Part shown: positions 11,237-20,608 of the stretch, piece after piece | Layout of the letters: every line of letters begins with the position of its first letter | Numbering within the stretch: position 1 is the first letter of the stretch | Source of the DNA: Methylosinus sporium | GTDB lineage: Bacteria; Pseudomonadota; Alphaproteobacteria; Rhizobiales; Beijerinckiaceae | NCBI RefSeq assembly: GCF_003113265.1 | Contig: NZ_PUIV01000007.1 | Location: 1-64,000 of the forward strand | Direction: 5' to 3' | DNA length: 64,000 nt | Notes under the pieces: generated by a model | Told to the model about the DNA's origin: nothing | Seen by the model: the letters and a program-made list of their open reading frames with translations, nothing else | Databases searched by the model: none | Position numbers and translations under genes: made by a program

Positions 11237-13008
11237 CGGCAATCCTCCAGCGCCTTCATCGCGGCGCGGCGGCCCGAGCCGATCGCGCTCTCGATAGAGG
11301 GCGTGCCTTCGACATGCTGGCCCGCGATAACGATCGACCCCAGAGGCGCGCAGGCGATGCGCCGAGGCGCCTGCGCGCGGTCGAGGTTTCCGCTCGCGCC
11401 TCGCGTCGCGCCGAAGAGGAAGCCGGGCGGCGGTCGCAACATGCTATGGCCCCAGCGATAGAGGAAGAGCGCGCGCACATCGCGATCGAAATCGAAATCC
11501 GCGCCGCGCATCAGCCGCGACAGATCGCTGCGGAGCGAGCCTTCGTAATCGGAAAAGGGCGTGTGCATCAGCTTCATGCGCGCTTCGGCGAGCCCGTCGA
11601 GCGGCGCGTCGCAGCCGCCATAGAAGGTGAGCGTCGTTGGTCGCTCGGGATCGGCGCGCTTGTCGCTCATCCAATCGGCGACGATGTAATTGACGAAATG
11701 CCGGCCGCCCCACCAGCTCTGACTGTACCCGAGCCCGAGCTGCGCCAAGGGCGCCGCGCGGCGCAGCACGACATTGGCGGTGACGAGCGGCGCCGCATGG
11801 AATTGCGTCCAGGCCGCTTTGCGCGCGGCGTCGGAAACATGCGCGACGAGATGGCGTGTGCTCTGCGCCGGAGCGGCGAGGATGATCCGCTCGCCGAAGA
11901 TGCGATGAAAGCGGTCATTTTGGAAATAGACGACGTTCGCGCCCCGCGTCATCGTCTCGATCCGTAGCGCCGTGGCGTTGGTTTCGAAATGCGGCGGAGT
12001 CTCGCTCTGCGTCAGTCGGCGCAGTGTGCGGCGCGCGATTTCCGACGTTCCGCCCGGATAGGTGAAGACCGAGCCGCGGGTCAGCTCGCTCGACAAGAAT
12101 GTGATGGCGCTGTGAGCGTTCACCTGCGCTGCTGTTCCGCCGAAAGCGGTCAGCGTATAGGCGGTGAAAAAGCGCGAGACGATCGCGTCGCAGCCGAGCG
12201 TCGTCTCGAGATGCTGTGCGAGGCTGACGCTCGAGAGATCGTCGAGCGCCGGGTCGCTCTCATCGGCCGGATCGGCGAGGCCTTTTTCGCCGAGCGCGCG
12301 GATCGCCGCGAAAGCGCGGGCGAAGTCTTCGCGAAGGCGCGCGTCATAGGGAAGATGCGCGGCGCCGCGCTCGAATGTGTCTATGTTCCAGCCGCGCGCG
12401 CCGGCGCCGAGGCCGGGCGCGAATTCGTCGAAGTAGAAGCTGCTCTCCGGGCCGGGGACGCTCTGCGCCAGCCAATCGACGTCGATCGCGCGATAGAATT
12501 GCGCGAGCCAATCAGCGGAAGGCGCGGCTCCATAGGCGCCGGCGGTGGAGGCCGGGCCGGGGAGGGGCGGGGCGTCGTCGCGACCCGCATTGCCGCCGAG
12601 GACGGGCGCCGCCTCGAGGATCAGCAGGCGCGCCCGCGGGCGCTCGCGCAGCAGATGATGCGCGGCGGAAAGGCCAGAAATGCCGCCGCCGATGACGATG
12701 ACGTCGAAGCTTCCGTTCGCATCGAGAATGGGAAAAGTTCCGGCGCTCTCGTCGCAGCCCGGCGCGAGAGAGACGGAGCCTTTCTCGAACGTCAGTCGGC
12801 CGTCGCGCAGCCAGTGGGAGACGACGAAAACCGAGGGAAGATTGCCGCCGCGCAGAACGCGCGGATCGAGGCCGATCGGCCCGTCGCAGGTCCCGCCCGC
12901 GAATGCGCGCGCGGGAACGCTGCGCGAAACGGCGCCGCCCGCGGCGATCAGCAGGCCATTGAGAAAATCGCGTCGCGCTATGCCGTCGGGGAAGGGCGCT
13001 CGAGCCAT
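11233..13008 (-). CDS. Tat-exported FAD-dependent amine oxidase, spermidine dehydrogenase-like
   Basis: The 591-residue flavoprotein carries a twin-arginine signal (RRDFLNG at residues 12-18, then a hydrophobic stretch to about residue 36). The FAD dinucleotide-binding motif VIVIGGGISGLSAA is at about residues 104-117, with the second Gly/Glu block (LLILEAAPVLGGNA) and the C-terminal amine-oxidase-like IVIAGQHVEGTPSIESAIGSGRRAA. The N-terminal Tat signal plus internal FAD motif at residue about 107 matches spermidine dehydrogenase (SpdH) proteins, which oxidise polyamines in the periplasm. The substrate is an inference. It is coupled to the downstream ICMT-like gene. Confidence 0.78.
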   Translation of the reverse strand: MARAPFPDGIARRDFLNGLLIAAGGAVSRSVPARAFAGGTCDGPIGLDPRVLRGGNLPSVFVVSHWLRDGRLTFEKGSVSLAPGCDESAGTFPILDANGSFDVIVIGGGISGLSAAHHLLRERPRARLLILEAAPVLGGNAGRDDAPPLPGPASTAGAYGAAPSADWLAQFYRAIDVDWLAQSVPGPESSFYFDEFAPGLGAGARGWNIDTFERGAAHLPYDARLREDFARAFAAIRALGEKGLADPADESDPALDDLSSVSLAQHLETTLGCDAIVSRFFTAYTLTAFGGTAAQVNAHSAITFLSSELTRGSVFTYPGGTSEIARRTLRRLTQSETPPHFETNATALRIETMTRGANVVYFQNDRFHRIFGERIILAAPAQSTRHLVAHVSDAARKAAWTQFHAAPLVTANVVLRRAAPLAQLGLGYSQSWWGGRHFVNYIVADWMSDKRADPERPTTLTFYGGCDAPLDGLAEARMKLMHTPFSDYEGSLRSDLSRLMRGADFDFDRDVRALFLYRWGHSMLRPPPGFLFGATRGASGNLDRAQAPRRIACAPLGSIVIAGQHVEGTPSIESAIGSGRRAAMKALEDCR

Positions 13009-13040
13009 TGGTCTCGCTCCTCCCTCGCCGGCGGCGGTCG

Positions 13041-13334
13041 TCAGCGGCCGCCGGGCGAAAACATCATGCGCAAGCGCCCGCGGTGGCCTCGCTCGGCGAA
13101 AGCGCCGGGGCGCTTGACGCTATGTGGGACCTGCTCCTCCGGCGCGAAGGAGAGCGCGGAAGGGGCGCTCCGCACGCGGGCGGCCGGGCCGAAGGAGGCG
13201 AGACAGCGATTATAGGCGTCCGCCGCCTGAATCTGCTCGCAATCGCCGATATTGCGCGGCGCGGCGGCCGCGGCGAGGCAAAAACCGGCGAAGCAGGCAA
13301 TGAAGACGAGCCGAATCATGCGAAGCATCGTCAT
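13041..13334 (-). CDS. Small secreted protein of unknown function
   Basis: The 97-residue product has a signal peptide (about residues 1-26, AAAAA cleavage region). A mature region follows with two cysteines in [20 protein letters not shown], then a basic, Pro/Arg-rich tail. The Cys pair 12 residues apart suggests an intramolecular disulfide in the periplasm. Its ATG overlaps the pheT stop (ATGA at 13331-13334), so it is translated as the last cistron of the pheS-pheT operon. I do not know its function. Confidence 0.62.
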   Translation of the reverse strand: MTMLRMIRLVFIACFAGFCLAAAAAPRNIGDCEQIQAADAYNRCLASFGPAARVRSAPSALSFAPEEQVPHSVKRPGAFAERGHRGRLRMMFSPGGR

Positions 13335-15754
13335 CCTCTGAGTTGGGCGCCCGTTTTCTTGCCCGCCTCTGTGACAATTTTGTGGGCGAGCGCCTCGATC
13401 TCCACATCGGTGAGCGTTTTGTCGCGGGGCTGCAGCCGCACGGCGACGCCGACCGATTTCTTGCCCTCCGGCACGCCTTGTCCTTCGTAAATGTCGAAAA
13501 CGCTGACATCGGTGATGAGCGCGCGATCGGCGCCCTGCACGGCGCGAATGAGATCGCCGGCCGGCTGGTCGCGATCCAGCAGAAAGGCGAAATCGCGCGA
13601 GACCGGCTGGAGATCGGAGAGCTCCAATTTCGCCTTGGCTTTGGTGGGCTTGGCCTTGGGCGCCGGAAGCGCGTCGAGAATAATCTCGAAAGCGGCGATC
13701 GGCCCCTCGACGTCGAGCGCCTGCAACACGCGCGGATGCAATTCGCCGAAATGGCCGATGACCGCCTTGGGGCCGAATTGCAGCGTTGCCGAGCGGCCGG
13801 GATGGAGCCAGGAAGGCCCGCCGGCGACGATCTGCAAGCCGCCCGTGGCGACGCCGAGCGTCTGCAGCAGCGCGAGGGCGTCGGCCTTCACATCGAAGAC
13901 GCCGACCGCGCGCTCCTTGCCCGACCAATGGCGGCCAGCGCCGGCCGGCAGAGCGAAGCCGCGGCGCAGGCCCGTGGCGGCGATCTTCTGACCCTTCTCA
14001 TCCTCGCCGAGGAAGATTTGCCCGACCTCGAAAAGCGCGACATCGGGAAAACCGCGCGCGGCGTTGCGGCCGGCGGCCGTCACGAGGCCGGGCAGCAGGC
14101 TCGGCCGCATGTCGGAGAGTTCCGCAGCGATCGGATTGGCGAGGGCGAGGCGATTGTCGTCGCCGCCGCCGAAAGCCTGCGCCTGCTCCTTGGAGACGAA
14201 GGACCAGGTGACGGCCTCGACCAGCCCGCGCGCCGCTAGCGCACGCCGCGCCGCGCGCATGCGCTTCTGCAGCAGAGTGAGAACCGGCTCGGTTACGCCG
14301 GCGTTGCGCGGCAGAGGCGCTGCGGCGATGGTGTCGAAGCCGGCGATGCGGGCGATCTCCTCGACGAGATCGGCCTTGCCTTCAATGTCCGGGCGCCAGC
14401 TGGGGACGTCCACCAGCGCGTCCTCGCCCGCCGCTTCGACAGTGAAGCCGAGGCGCGTGAGTATGGCGGTCGACTCGTCTTTCGAGACGTCGAGGCCGGT
14501 GAGGCGCTTCGTCTCGCTCCAGGGGAAGCGCAGCTGGCGCGTCGCCGTTTCCGCCGAGCCGCAAATGGCGACGTCCGAAGCCTCGCCGCCGCAGAATTCC
14601 AGCACCAGTTTCGTCGCCAGCTCGAGGCCGGGCAGCGCAAAGGCCGGATCGACGCCGCGCTCGAAACGATAGCGGGCGTCGGTGGAGACGCCCAGCTTGC
14701 GGCCCGTATGGGCGATATTGGCCGGATCCCACAGCGCGGTTTCGATCAGCACATCCGTCGTGTCGTCGGAGCAGCCGGAATGCTCGCCGCCCATGACGCC
14801 GGCGAGAGATTCGGGGCCTTTGTCATCGGCGATGACGACCATGTCGGCGTCGAGCTTATAGGTCTTGCCGTCGAGCGCGAGCAGCTCCTCGCCGGCGCGG
14901 GCGCGACGCACCACGAGATCGCCGGCCACTTTCTTCGCATCGAAGACATGCAGCGGTCGCGCGCGGTCGAAGGTCAGATAATTGGTGATATCGACGAGCG
15001 AATTGATCGGGCGCAGGCCGATGGCGCGCAGGCGATCCTGCAGCCAGGCCGGGCTCGGGCCATTCTTCACGCCGCGCACCAGACGCAGAGCGAAGAGCGG
15101 CGCGAGATGCTTGTCGTCTTCGGTGAAATCGAGCGTGACGCGCTGCGGCATGGCGAAGCCGCCTTTGATCGTCTCGACAGCCGGCGTCTTCAGCGTTCCG
15201 AGCCCCGCGGCGGCGAGATCGCGCGCAATGCCGTAAATGCCGGCGGCGTCGGAGCGGTTGGGCGTCAGATTGATCTCGATGACCGGATCGTCGAGCCCGG
15301 CCCATTGCGCGTAGACCGCGCCGATGGGCGCGTCCTCTGGCAGCTCGATGATGCCGTCGTGATCGTTGGAGAGCTCCAGCTCGGCGGCCGAGCACAGCAT
15401 TCCGAGCGATTCGACCCCGCGAATGACGCCCTTGCCGAGCGTGATCTTCTTGGCCGGAATATAGGTTCCCGGCGCGGAAAAGACGGTCTTCAATCCCGTG
15501 CGGGCGTTGGGCGCGCCGCAGACGACCTGCACCGGCGCGCCTTCGCCCGTATCGACCATGCAGACGCGCAGGCGATCGGCGTTGGGATGGGGCTTGGCGT
15601 CGATCACATGCGCGATGCGGAAATCCTTCAGCTGCGCGGCGGGATCGTGCAAATGCTCGACCTCGAGGCCGATGCGCGTCAGAGTTTCGACGACCTCCTC
15701 GAGCGAGGCGCTCGTCTCGAGATGGTCTTTCAGCCAGGAGAGTGTGAGTTTCAT
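13331..15754 (-). CDS. pheT: Phenylalanyl-tRNA synthetase beta subunit
   Basis: The 807-residue subunit of the alpha2-beta2 synthetase that charges tRNA-Phe. It has the N-terminal EMAP-like tRNA-binding domain (about 40-150, with [19 protein letters not shown]), the B3/B4 editing domain, the B5 domain, and the C-terminal ferredoxin-fold anticodon-binding domain starting near residue 710 ([23 protein letters not shown]). Length is normal and no frameshift is seen. The ATG overlaps the stop of the preceding small gene (15751-15754) and its own stop overlaps the next start. Confidence 0.97.
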   Translation of the reverse strand: MKLTLSWLKDHLETSASLEEVVETLTRIGLEVEHLHDPAAQLKDFRIAHVIDAKPHPNADRLRVCMVDTGEGAPVQVVCGAPNARTGLKTVFSAPGTYIPAKKITLGKGVIRGVESLGMLCSAAELELSNDHDGIIELPEDAPIGAVYAQWAGLDDPVIEINLTPNRSDAAGIYGIARDLAAAGLGTLKTPAVETIKGGFAMPQRVTLDFTEDDKHLAPLFALRLVRGVKNGPSPAWLQDRLRAIGLRPINSLVDITNYLTFDRARPLHVFDAKKVAGDLVVRRARAGEELLALDGKTYKLDADMVVIADDKGPESLAGVMGGEHSGCSDDTTDVLIETALWDPANIAHTGRKLGVSTDARYRFERGVDPAFALPGLELATKLVLEFCGGEASDVAICGSAETATRQLRFPWSETKRLTGLDVSKDESTAILTRLGFTVEAAGEDALVDVPSWRPDIEGKADLVEEIARIAGFDTIAAAPLPRNAGVTEPVLTLLQKRMRAARRALAARGLVEAVTWSFVSKEQAQAFGGGDDNRLALANPIAAELSDMRPSLLPGLVTAAGRNAARGFPDVALFEVGQIFLGEDEKGQKIAATGLRRGFALPAGAGRHWSGKERAVGVFDVKADALALLQTLGVATGGLQIVAGGPSWLHPGRSATLQFGPKAVIGHFGELHPRVLQALDVEGPIAAFEIILDALPAPKAKPTKAKAKLELSDLQPVSRDFAFLLDRDQPAGDLIRAVQGADRALITDVSVFDIYEGQGVPEGKKSVGVAVRLQPRDKTLTDVEIEALAHKIVTEAGKKTGAQLRG

Positions 15755-16374
15755 GCGAGGACGTTCCGGAAGTCTTCGTGCTTTTTGGGCTGCGCGGCGC
15801 TGATGCGCAAGGCGCGATGGAGGACGTTGGCGTAACCGAGCGCGTCATCGATCGCCCGATGCGTATGCTCATGACCGCCGAGCCAGTCGCCGGGGAAGGA
15901 GAGGTTATGCGTCTGCGCATAGCTCCAGCCGAAGAGGCCGATGAGCAGGCTTCCGATATCGACGCCCGGGCCATGGAACAGCCGCCGCCCTTCCCAAGGC
16001 GCGGAGAACAAGCGCGCGCCGGCGAAGCTGCGCAGATATTCGTCCATCCATACGCCGTCGAGCATCAGCGGACGCGAGGCGAAGACGCGGACGCCGCCAA
16101 AGCTCTCGACCCAATCGGCGAAGGCGGTCATCGCTTCTTCCGGTGCGCGCGGATCGCGCGTCGACGCTGCATAGGCGAGCGGCTGCGTCGCCCACCAGGC
16201 GGAGGTCTGCGGATCGGGCGAAGCGCCGATGAGCTGATCGGCGCAAAGCTTCGCCAGCGTGTGAAACACGGCGTAATAGGCTGTCGCGACGGCTCGCCGC
16301 AGCGACGCTTGCTTCGGACGACCGGCCTCGCGTCCGGCGAGCTCATCGGCAAGGCCCAGGAGATCGTCGATCAC
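15751..16374 (-). CDS. Chimeric protein: HEPN-like N-terminus joined to a DEDD-type 3'-5' exonuclease tail
   Basis: The first 50 or so of 207 residues ([16 protein letters not shown], then [20 protein letters not shown] and a Cys-Ala-Asp end) match what I know of a small alphaproteobacterial HEPN-like family. From about residue 52 the sequence changes: [33 protein letters not shown] and [20 protein letters not shown] are the middle and end of a DEDDh exonuclease, with the Exo II Asp and the H-x4-D of Exo III. The Exo I D-x-E motif and the second half of the HEPN domain are both missing. An in-frame deletion between two adjacent genes would explain this. It overlaps both neighbours by ATGA. 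Nuclease activity is doubtful without Exo I. Confidence 0.6.
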   Translation of the reverse strand: MIDDLLGLADELAGREAGRPKQASLRRAVATAYYAVFHTLAKLCADQLIGASPDPQTSAWWATQPLAYAASTRDPRAPEEAMTAFADWVESFGGVRVFASRPLMLDGVWMDEYLRSFAGARLFSAPWEGRRLFHGPGVDIGSLLIGLFGWSYAQTHNLSFPGDWLGGHEHTHRAIDDALGYANVLHRALRISAAQPKKHEDFRNVLA

Positions 16375-16694
16375 GAATGACTCCGCTCAGCGCGCGGCGG
16401 ACTTTCGCGCGAAACTTCGTCCTCGGGCAGTTCTTCTCCGAGCCGCCTCATGCGAAAGTAAGGAAACCTTTCTTCTCCTTCGGCGAGGAGCGCGCGGCCG
16501 AGCGCGGCATGTGCGTCGAAAAAGGTCGTCGGCTCGAGCGGCGGAGCGCCGGCGCCGAGAACCGCGTCCACATAAACCGCGGGCTCGTCGCTGTGATCGA
16601 ATCCAGAGCGCACTTCGGCCCGCTGATAGCCGAACTTGCCGAGTTCCCTCCGCAATACGCGATCTACGACGATCTGAATGTCCGCGTTGTTCAT
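16371..16694 (-). CDS. Small hypothetical protein, partner of the HEPN-like gene
   Basis: The 107-residue protein starts MNNADIQIVVDRVLRRELGKFGYQ and continues with a conserved-looking D-x-A-V-Y-V-D-A-V-L-G-A-G-A-P-P segment and FFDAHAALGRALLAEGEERFPYF. In my recollection this kind of protein is encoded directly before HEPN-like genes in alphaproteobacteria, so the two may form a functional pair; a toxin-antitoxin role is only a hypothesis. No catalytic motif is visible. Its stop overlaps the next start (ATGA, 16371-16374) and it begins 21 bases after the pheS stop. Confidence 0.65.
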   Translation of the reverse strand: MNNADIQIVVDRVLRRELGKFGYQRAEVRSGFDHSDEPAVYVDAVLGAGAPPLEPTTFFDAHAALGRALLAEGEERFPYFRMRRLGEELPEDEVSRESPPRAERSHS

Positions 16695-16715
16695 TGCGTC
16701 ACCCCGAGAAAGGCT

Positions 16716-17798
16716 TCACCCGCTCAAGCCCCCCGCTAGCGTCGGGAAATCCAGCGGCCTGAATCCATAATGCGTCAGCCAGCGCGCATCGGCCTCGAAG
16801 AAGGCGCGGAGATCCGACATGCCGTATTTCAGCATGGCGAGACGATCTATGCCGACGCCGAAGGCGAAGCCCTGATATTTGTCCGGATCGAGCCCGCAAT
16901 TGCGCAGCACATTGGGATGCACCATGCCGCAGCCCAAAATCTCCATCCAATCCTCGCCCTCGCCGAAGCGAATGTCGCCGTCCTTGCGGCGGCATTGCAC
17001 ATCCACTTCCGCGGAAGGCTCAGTGAAGGGGAAGAAGGAGGGGCGAAAGCGCATCTTCACCGACTTCACCTCGAAGAATGCCTTCAGAAACTCCTCCAGC
17101 ACCCATTTCAAATGGCCCATATGGGTCGTCTCGTCGATGACGAGCCCCTCGACCTGATGGAACATGGGCGTATGCGTCTGATCGCTGTCGCAGCGATAGG
17201 TGCGGCCGGGGCAGATCACGCGGATCGGCGGCGCCTTGCTCAGCATGGTGCGCACCTGCACTGGGCTCGTATGCGTGCGCAGCAGCTTGCGCTTGCCGTC
17301 GGCGCCCGGCGGGAAGAAGAAAGTGTCGTGCATCTCCCGCGCCGGATGCCCCTCGGGGAAATTCAGCTTGGTGAAGTTGTAATCGTCGCTTTCAATGTCC
17401 GGCCCTTCGGCGACGGAGAAGCCCATATCGGCGAAGATCGCCGTCAGCTCGTCCATCACTTGCGAGATCGGATGAATGCGGCCGAGCTCCTGGCCGCTCT
17501 CCTGCACCGGCAGCGTCACATCGACAGTCTCGGCGGAAAGGCGCTTCTCCAGCGCCTCGGCCTGCAGGACGTCGCGACGCGCGGCGACCGCCTCTTGCGC
17601 CTTGTCCTTCAGCGCGTTGATCTTGGCGCCTTCGGTCTTGCGGTCCTCGGGCGACATTTTGCCGAGCGTCGCCAGCAGCGCCGAAATGCTTCCCTTCTTG
17701 CCCAGCGCGCCGACGCGCACGGCCTCGAGCGCGGCCTCGTCGGCCGCCGCCGCGATCGCCGCCAGAGTCTCGGTCTCCAGTTCCGCTATATCCGTCAT
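16716..17798 (-). CDS. pheS: Phenylalanyl-tRNA synthetase alpha subunit
   Basis: The 360-residue catalytic subunit. It has the N-terminal coiled-coil (about residues 1-90, with [12 protein letters not shown] and [11 protein letters not shown]), class II motif 2 ([15 protein letters not shown] region, about 205-225) and motif 3 ([22 protein letters not shown], about 315-336). The Phe-specific [17 protein letters not shown] block is intact. Length is normal. It is the first cistron of an operon that ends with pheT but carries two small genes in between, an unusual arrangement because pheS and pheT normally abut. Confidence 0.97.
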   Translation of the reverse strand: MTDIAELETETLAAIAAAADEAALEAVRVGALGKKGSISALLATLGKMSPEDRKTEGAKINALKDKAQEAVAARRDVLQAEALEKRLSAETVDVTLPVQESGQELGRIHPISQVMDELTAIFADMGFSVAEGPDIESDDYNFTKLNFPEGHPAREMHDTFFFPPGADGKRKLLRTHTSPVQVRTMLSKAPPIRVICPGRTYRCDSDQTHTPMFHQVEGLVIDETTHMGHLKWVLEEFLKAFFEVKSVKMRFRPSFFPFTEPSAEVDVQCRRKDGDIRFGEGEDWMEILGCGMVHPNVLRNCGLDPDKYQGFAFGVGIDRLAMLKYGMSDLRAFFEADARWLTHYGFRPLDFPTLAGGLSG

Positions 17799-17960
17799 CG
17801 TCCCGCCACGGCTTTTGATTTTCTGGGGCGGGTTGTGCCACGCTCGGCAGGCGATGTCGAGAACGCGGGCGGGGCGCCGTCCCCCGCCGCTCTATCCCTC
17901 AGAGTCGAGTTCGCATGTTCTTTTTACGAAAACCGCTTCGCACTTTTCGGGAGCGTGCCC

Positions 17961-19103
17961 CTAGATTTTCCAGCGCAGCGCCATGCCGGCTTGCCAATTT
18001 TTGGAGAGCTGCGGCCCCTCGAGGCTCTGATACACGGGAATGCCCGCCTCCAGCGCGATGGTGAGCGCTTCCTGGCCGATGAGGCCGCCGCCGATCGTCG
18101 CGCCGCCCCACAGCTCCACGCGCTGGCCGCCGTAGAAATTGGGATTGGCCGCCTGCGCCTTGCCGCGGATCATCGGATCGAGCCCGCGAATCTCGCCCTG
18201 CGTCGTGGCGTTGACGCGGAAGGTGGTGGTGAGGCCCTTTATCCAGCTATAGCCGGCCCAGCCGTTGAACTCGTGCAGATCGCCATAGAGATAGCCCTCG
18301 GGATTGGCGGCCAGCGGAAAGCGGCCGCGATAGGACAGACCCCAGGACCATTTGTCGATATGGCCGGCGTAGACGATTCCGGGCATGACGTCGAAAGTGC
18401 CGGCGCCGGGCTGCAAGGCGTAGAAGGCGCGGCTCGTCGCATAGCTTCCGTCTGGCAGCAGCAGACGGAATGTGTTGTGGGTGCTTCCGGTCGGGAAGCT
18501 CATGCCCAGATTGAGCTGAATGCGATGTATCGGGTCCTGATAGACGCGATAGATCGTCGAGGCGGTGAAATCGGTGAGGCCGTCGGTTCCCGTATGGCTG
18601 AGCCCGAGTCGGTTGAGACTCGTCGGCCCTTGGAATGTCAGCATGTCGAGATTGCGCTCGATCATGCCGCCGGTGACGACGACGGACCAGTCCTTGGTGA
18701 TTCCATAGGCGAGCGCCAGCGTCTGCGAGGCGACGGAGACATTCTGCGGCACGAGCCTGAGCTTCGATGTCGGATGGCCGAACCAGGGCGTCGTCGCGAC
18801 CACCTCTTCCGACGAGAGCCGCCGCGTTCCTTTCAACGTATGCGAGAGATTGGCGAATTGCGGGATGATGGAGACGACGAGCTTGCCGGCGGGCGGCATA
18901 TCGGCGCCGAAGACGCCGAGCGGCGCCGGCGGCAGGGGCGCAGGGGCGGCGACATCGGGCGCAGGCGCGGCGACGAGCTTGGCTGGCGCGTCCGCGCCTG
19001 CCGCCTCTCCGACGCAGACGCCGAGCAGAGCGGCGGCGATGGCCAAAGTCTTCGCGCTCACGAGGATCGGGCGCGGCGGAGCGCTTCGTTTCATTCTCAT
19101 CAT
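17961..19103 (-). CDS. Outer membrane channel-like protein (MetA-pathway/phenol-type transporter family)
   Basis: The protein (380 residues from ATG 19103) has a signal peptide (about residues 10-34, cleavage near EAAGA-DA), a Pro/Ala-rich linker (about 40-62), then alternating strands typical of a 12- to 14-stranded barrel: FGHPTSKLRLVPQNVSVASQTLALAYGIT-like hairpins and FPTGSTHNTF, ending with a strand terminating RWKI. This resembles the outer membrane transporter family linked to phenol meta-pathway genes. The substrate is unknown. A TTG start 17 codons upstream is possible. It stands alone between pheS and ackA. Confidence 0.65.
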   Translation of the reverse strand: MMRMKRSAPPRPILVSAKTLAIAAALLGVCVGEAAGADAPAKLVAAPAPDVAAPAPLPPAPLGVFGADMPPAGKLVVSIIPQFANLSHTLKGTRRLSSEEVVATTPWFGHPTSKLRLVPQNVSVASQTLALAYGITKDWSVVVTGGMIERNLDMLTFQGPTSLNRLGLSHTGTDGLTDFTASTIYRVYQDPIHRIQLNLGMSFPTGSTHNTFRLLLPDGSYATSRAFYALQPGAGTFDVMPGIVYAGHIDKWSWGLSYRGRFPLAANPEGYLYGDLHEFNGWAGYSWIKGLTTTFRVNATTQGEIRGLDPMIRGKAQAANPNFYGGQRVELWGGATIGGGLIGQEALTIALEAGIPVYQSLEGPQLSKNWQAGMALRWKI

Positions 19104-19420
19104 TTTGTGTCTGCCCCTCGTCGGCGCCGCGCTCCGTCGGGGCGCGACGGACAAAAAAAGCCGCCGTCCGACGATCGCGCTTTGGGCGCGACACGATCGG
19201 AACAGCGGCGTTGCTGATTTTGGCCCCTCTTTGGGCCACGCCGAAAGCTCGGCTCTCGGCGTCCGACTAGACGCAATCTCCGCGCCATCTCAGCGCGGCC
19301 GGCCTTGTTTCGACAAATCAGGCGCTTGTGAAAAAGCGGCGCGCGGGCGGCGCGAAAATTAGCACGCAAAATATGCGACGGGCGCCGAATTGCTGTGCGA
19401 TTTTCGGCGCTTCGTCGCTC
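19104..19420. other. Intergenic region between ackA and the outer membrane channel gene
   Basis: Of 317 bases, the part next to ackA holds a possible terminator: GCGCCGAA at 19382-19389 pairs with TTCGGCGC at 19403-19410, starting 11 bases after the ackA stop. The rest should hold the promoter of the outer membrane gene; I see no clear -35/-10 pair. An A-run at 19152-19159 may matter for that promoter. No gene is supported. Confidence 0.5.
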
Positions 19421-20608
19421 TCAATGGACGCCGAGCAGCGCCTGCGCGGCCTCGGCGATCACCGCTTCCTCATTGGTCGGAAGCACGAGGGTTTCGACGC
19501 GGCTCGACGGCGCGCTGATGACTTGCGCATTGGCCGCATTCGCCGCATCGTCCAGCGCGAGGCCGAGAAAGCCGAGATAGGCGCAGATTCGCGCGCGCAT
19601 GGACGGCGAATTCTCGCCGACTCCGGCCGTGAAGACGAGGCGATCCAGCCCGTTCAGCGCGCTCGCCAGCGAGCCGATCTCGCGCGCCGCGCGATAGGCG
19701 AAGAGCGCCATGGCCTCCTCCGCCGCCGGCGAGGCGCTCGCCTCGAGCGCGCGCAGATCGTCGCTGATTTCGGAGACGCCGAGCAGGCCCGATCGCTCAT
19801 AGAGCAGAGCATGAACCTCTTTCGGCGAATAGCCCTCCTGCATCACGAGATGCAGCAGCAGTCCGGGGTCGATCGCGCCGCTGCGCGTGCCCATCATCAG
19901 CCCGTCGAGCGCCGTGAAGCCCATTGTGGTGGCGACGCTCTCGAGATCGCGCATGGCGCAGAGGCTCGCGCCATGGCCGAGATGCGCGACGATCGTGCGG
20001 CCCGGCGCGCGCTCGAGGCGGCGCAGCTCTTGCGCGATGAACTGATAGGAGAGGCCGTGAAAGCCGTAGCGCAGCACGCCGCGCTCGGCGAATTCGCGCG
20101 GCAGCGGAAACAGCTGCGCGAGACGCGGCTGCGTGCGGTGAAAGGCCGTGTCGAAACAGGCGATCTGCGGCAGCCTGGGCGCGCTGTCGAGCAGGCTGCG
20201 GATCGGCGCGAGATTATGCGGCTGATGGCTCGGCGCGAGCGGCGAGAGCGCCTCCAGCCGCCGCAAAATGTCCGGCGTCACCAGGACGGGGCGGTCGAAT
20301 TCCGCACCGCCATGGACGACCCTATGCCCCACGGCCGCGAGGGGAAGCTCCGCCAGCCGCTCGCCGATCGCCGCGATGAGCCAGCGCGCCGCGCCCTCAT
20401 GGTCTGTGTCCGGCGAGGGGCCTTCTCCCGCCATCAGCGCCGTCGCCGCCTCGCCTTTCGCCGAAAAATGGGCGGGCCGGTCCTTTTCCTTTATGGCGGT
20501 GACGCCGCCGCGGCACAGAGGCGCGCGCGTCGCTGCGTCATAGAGCGCGAATTTGAGGCTCGAGGAGCCGGCGTTGAGCGCCAATAGAACCGCAGAAGCG
20601 CCGCTCAC
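19421..20608 (-). CDS. ackA: Acetate kinase
   Basis: The 395-residue enzyme interconverts acetyl phosphate and acetate with ATP. The sequence shows the N-terminal NAGSSSLKF signature (residues 12-20), the HRVVHGG block, the GYGFHGLSYQ-like segment (YGFHGLSYQF), AHLGHGASLCA and the C-terminal VFTAGVGENSPSMR. Length is typical. The start is a GTG overlapping the stop of the phosphotransacetylase gene (GTGA, 20605-20608), so the two enzymes of the acetate/acetyl-CoA pathway are made from one message. Confidence 0.95.
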   Translation of the reverse strand: MSGASAVLLALNAGSSSLKFALYDAATRAPLCRGGVTAIKEKDRPAHFSAKGEAATALMAGEGPSPDTDHEGAARWLIAAIGERLAELPLAAVGHRVVHGGAEFDRPVLVTPDILRRLEALSPLAPSHQPHNLAPIRSLLDSAPRLPQIACFDTAFHRTQPRLAQLFPLPREFAERGVLRYGFHGLSYQFIAQELRRLERAPGRTIVAHLGHGASLCAMRDLESVATTMGFTALDGLMMGTRSGAIDPGLLLHLVMQEGYSPKEVHALLYERSGLLGVSEISDDLRALEASASPAAEEAMALFAYRAAREIGSLASALNGLDRLVFTAGVGENSPSMRARICAYLGFLGLALDDAANAANAQVISAPSSRVETLVLPTNEEAVIAEAAQALLGVH

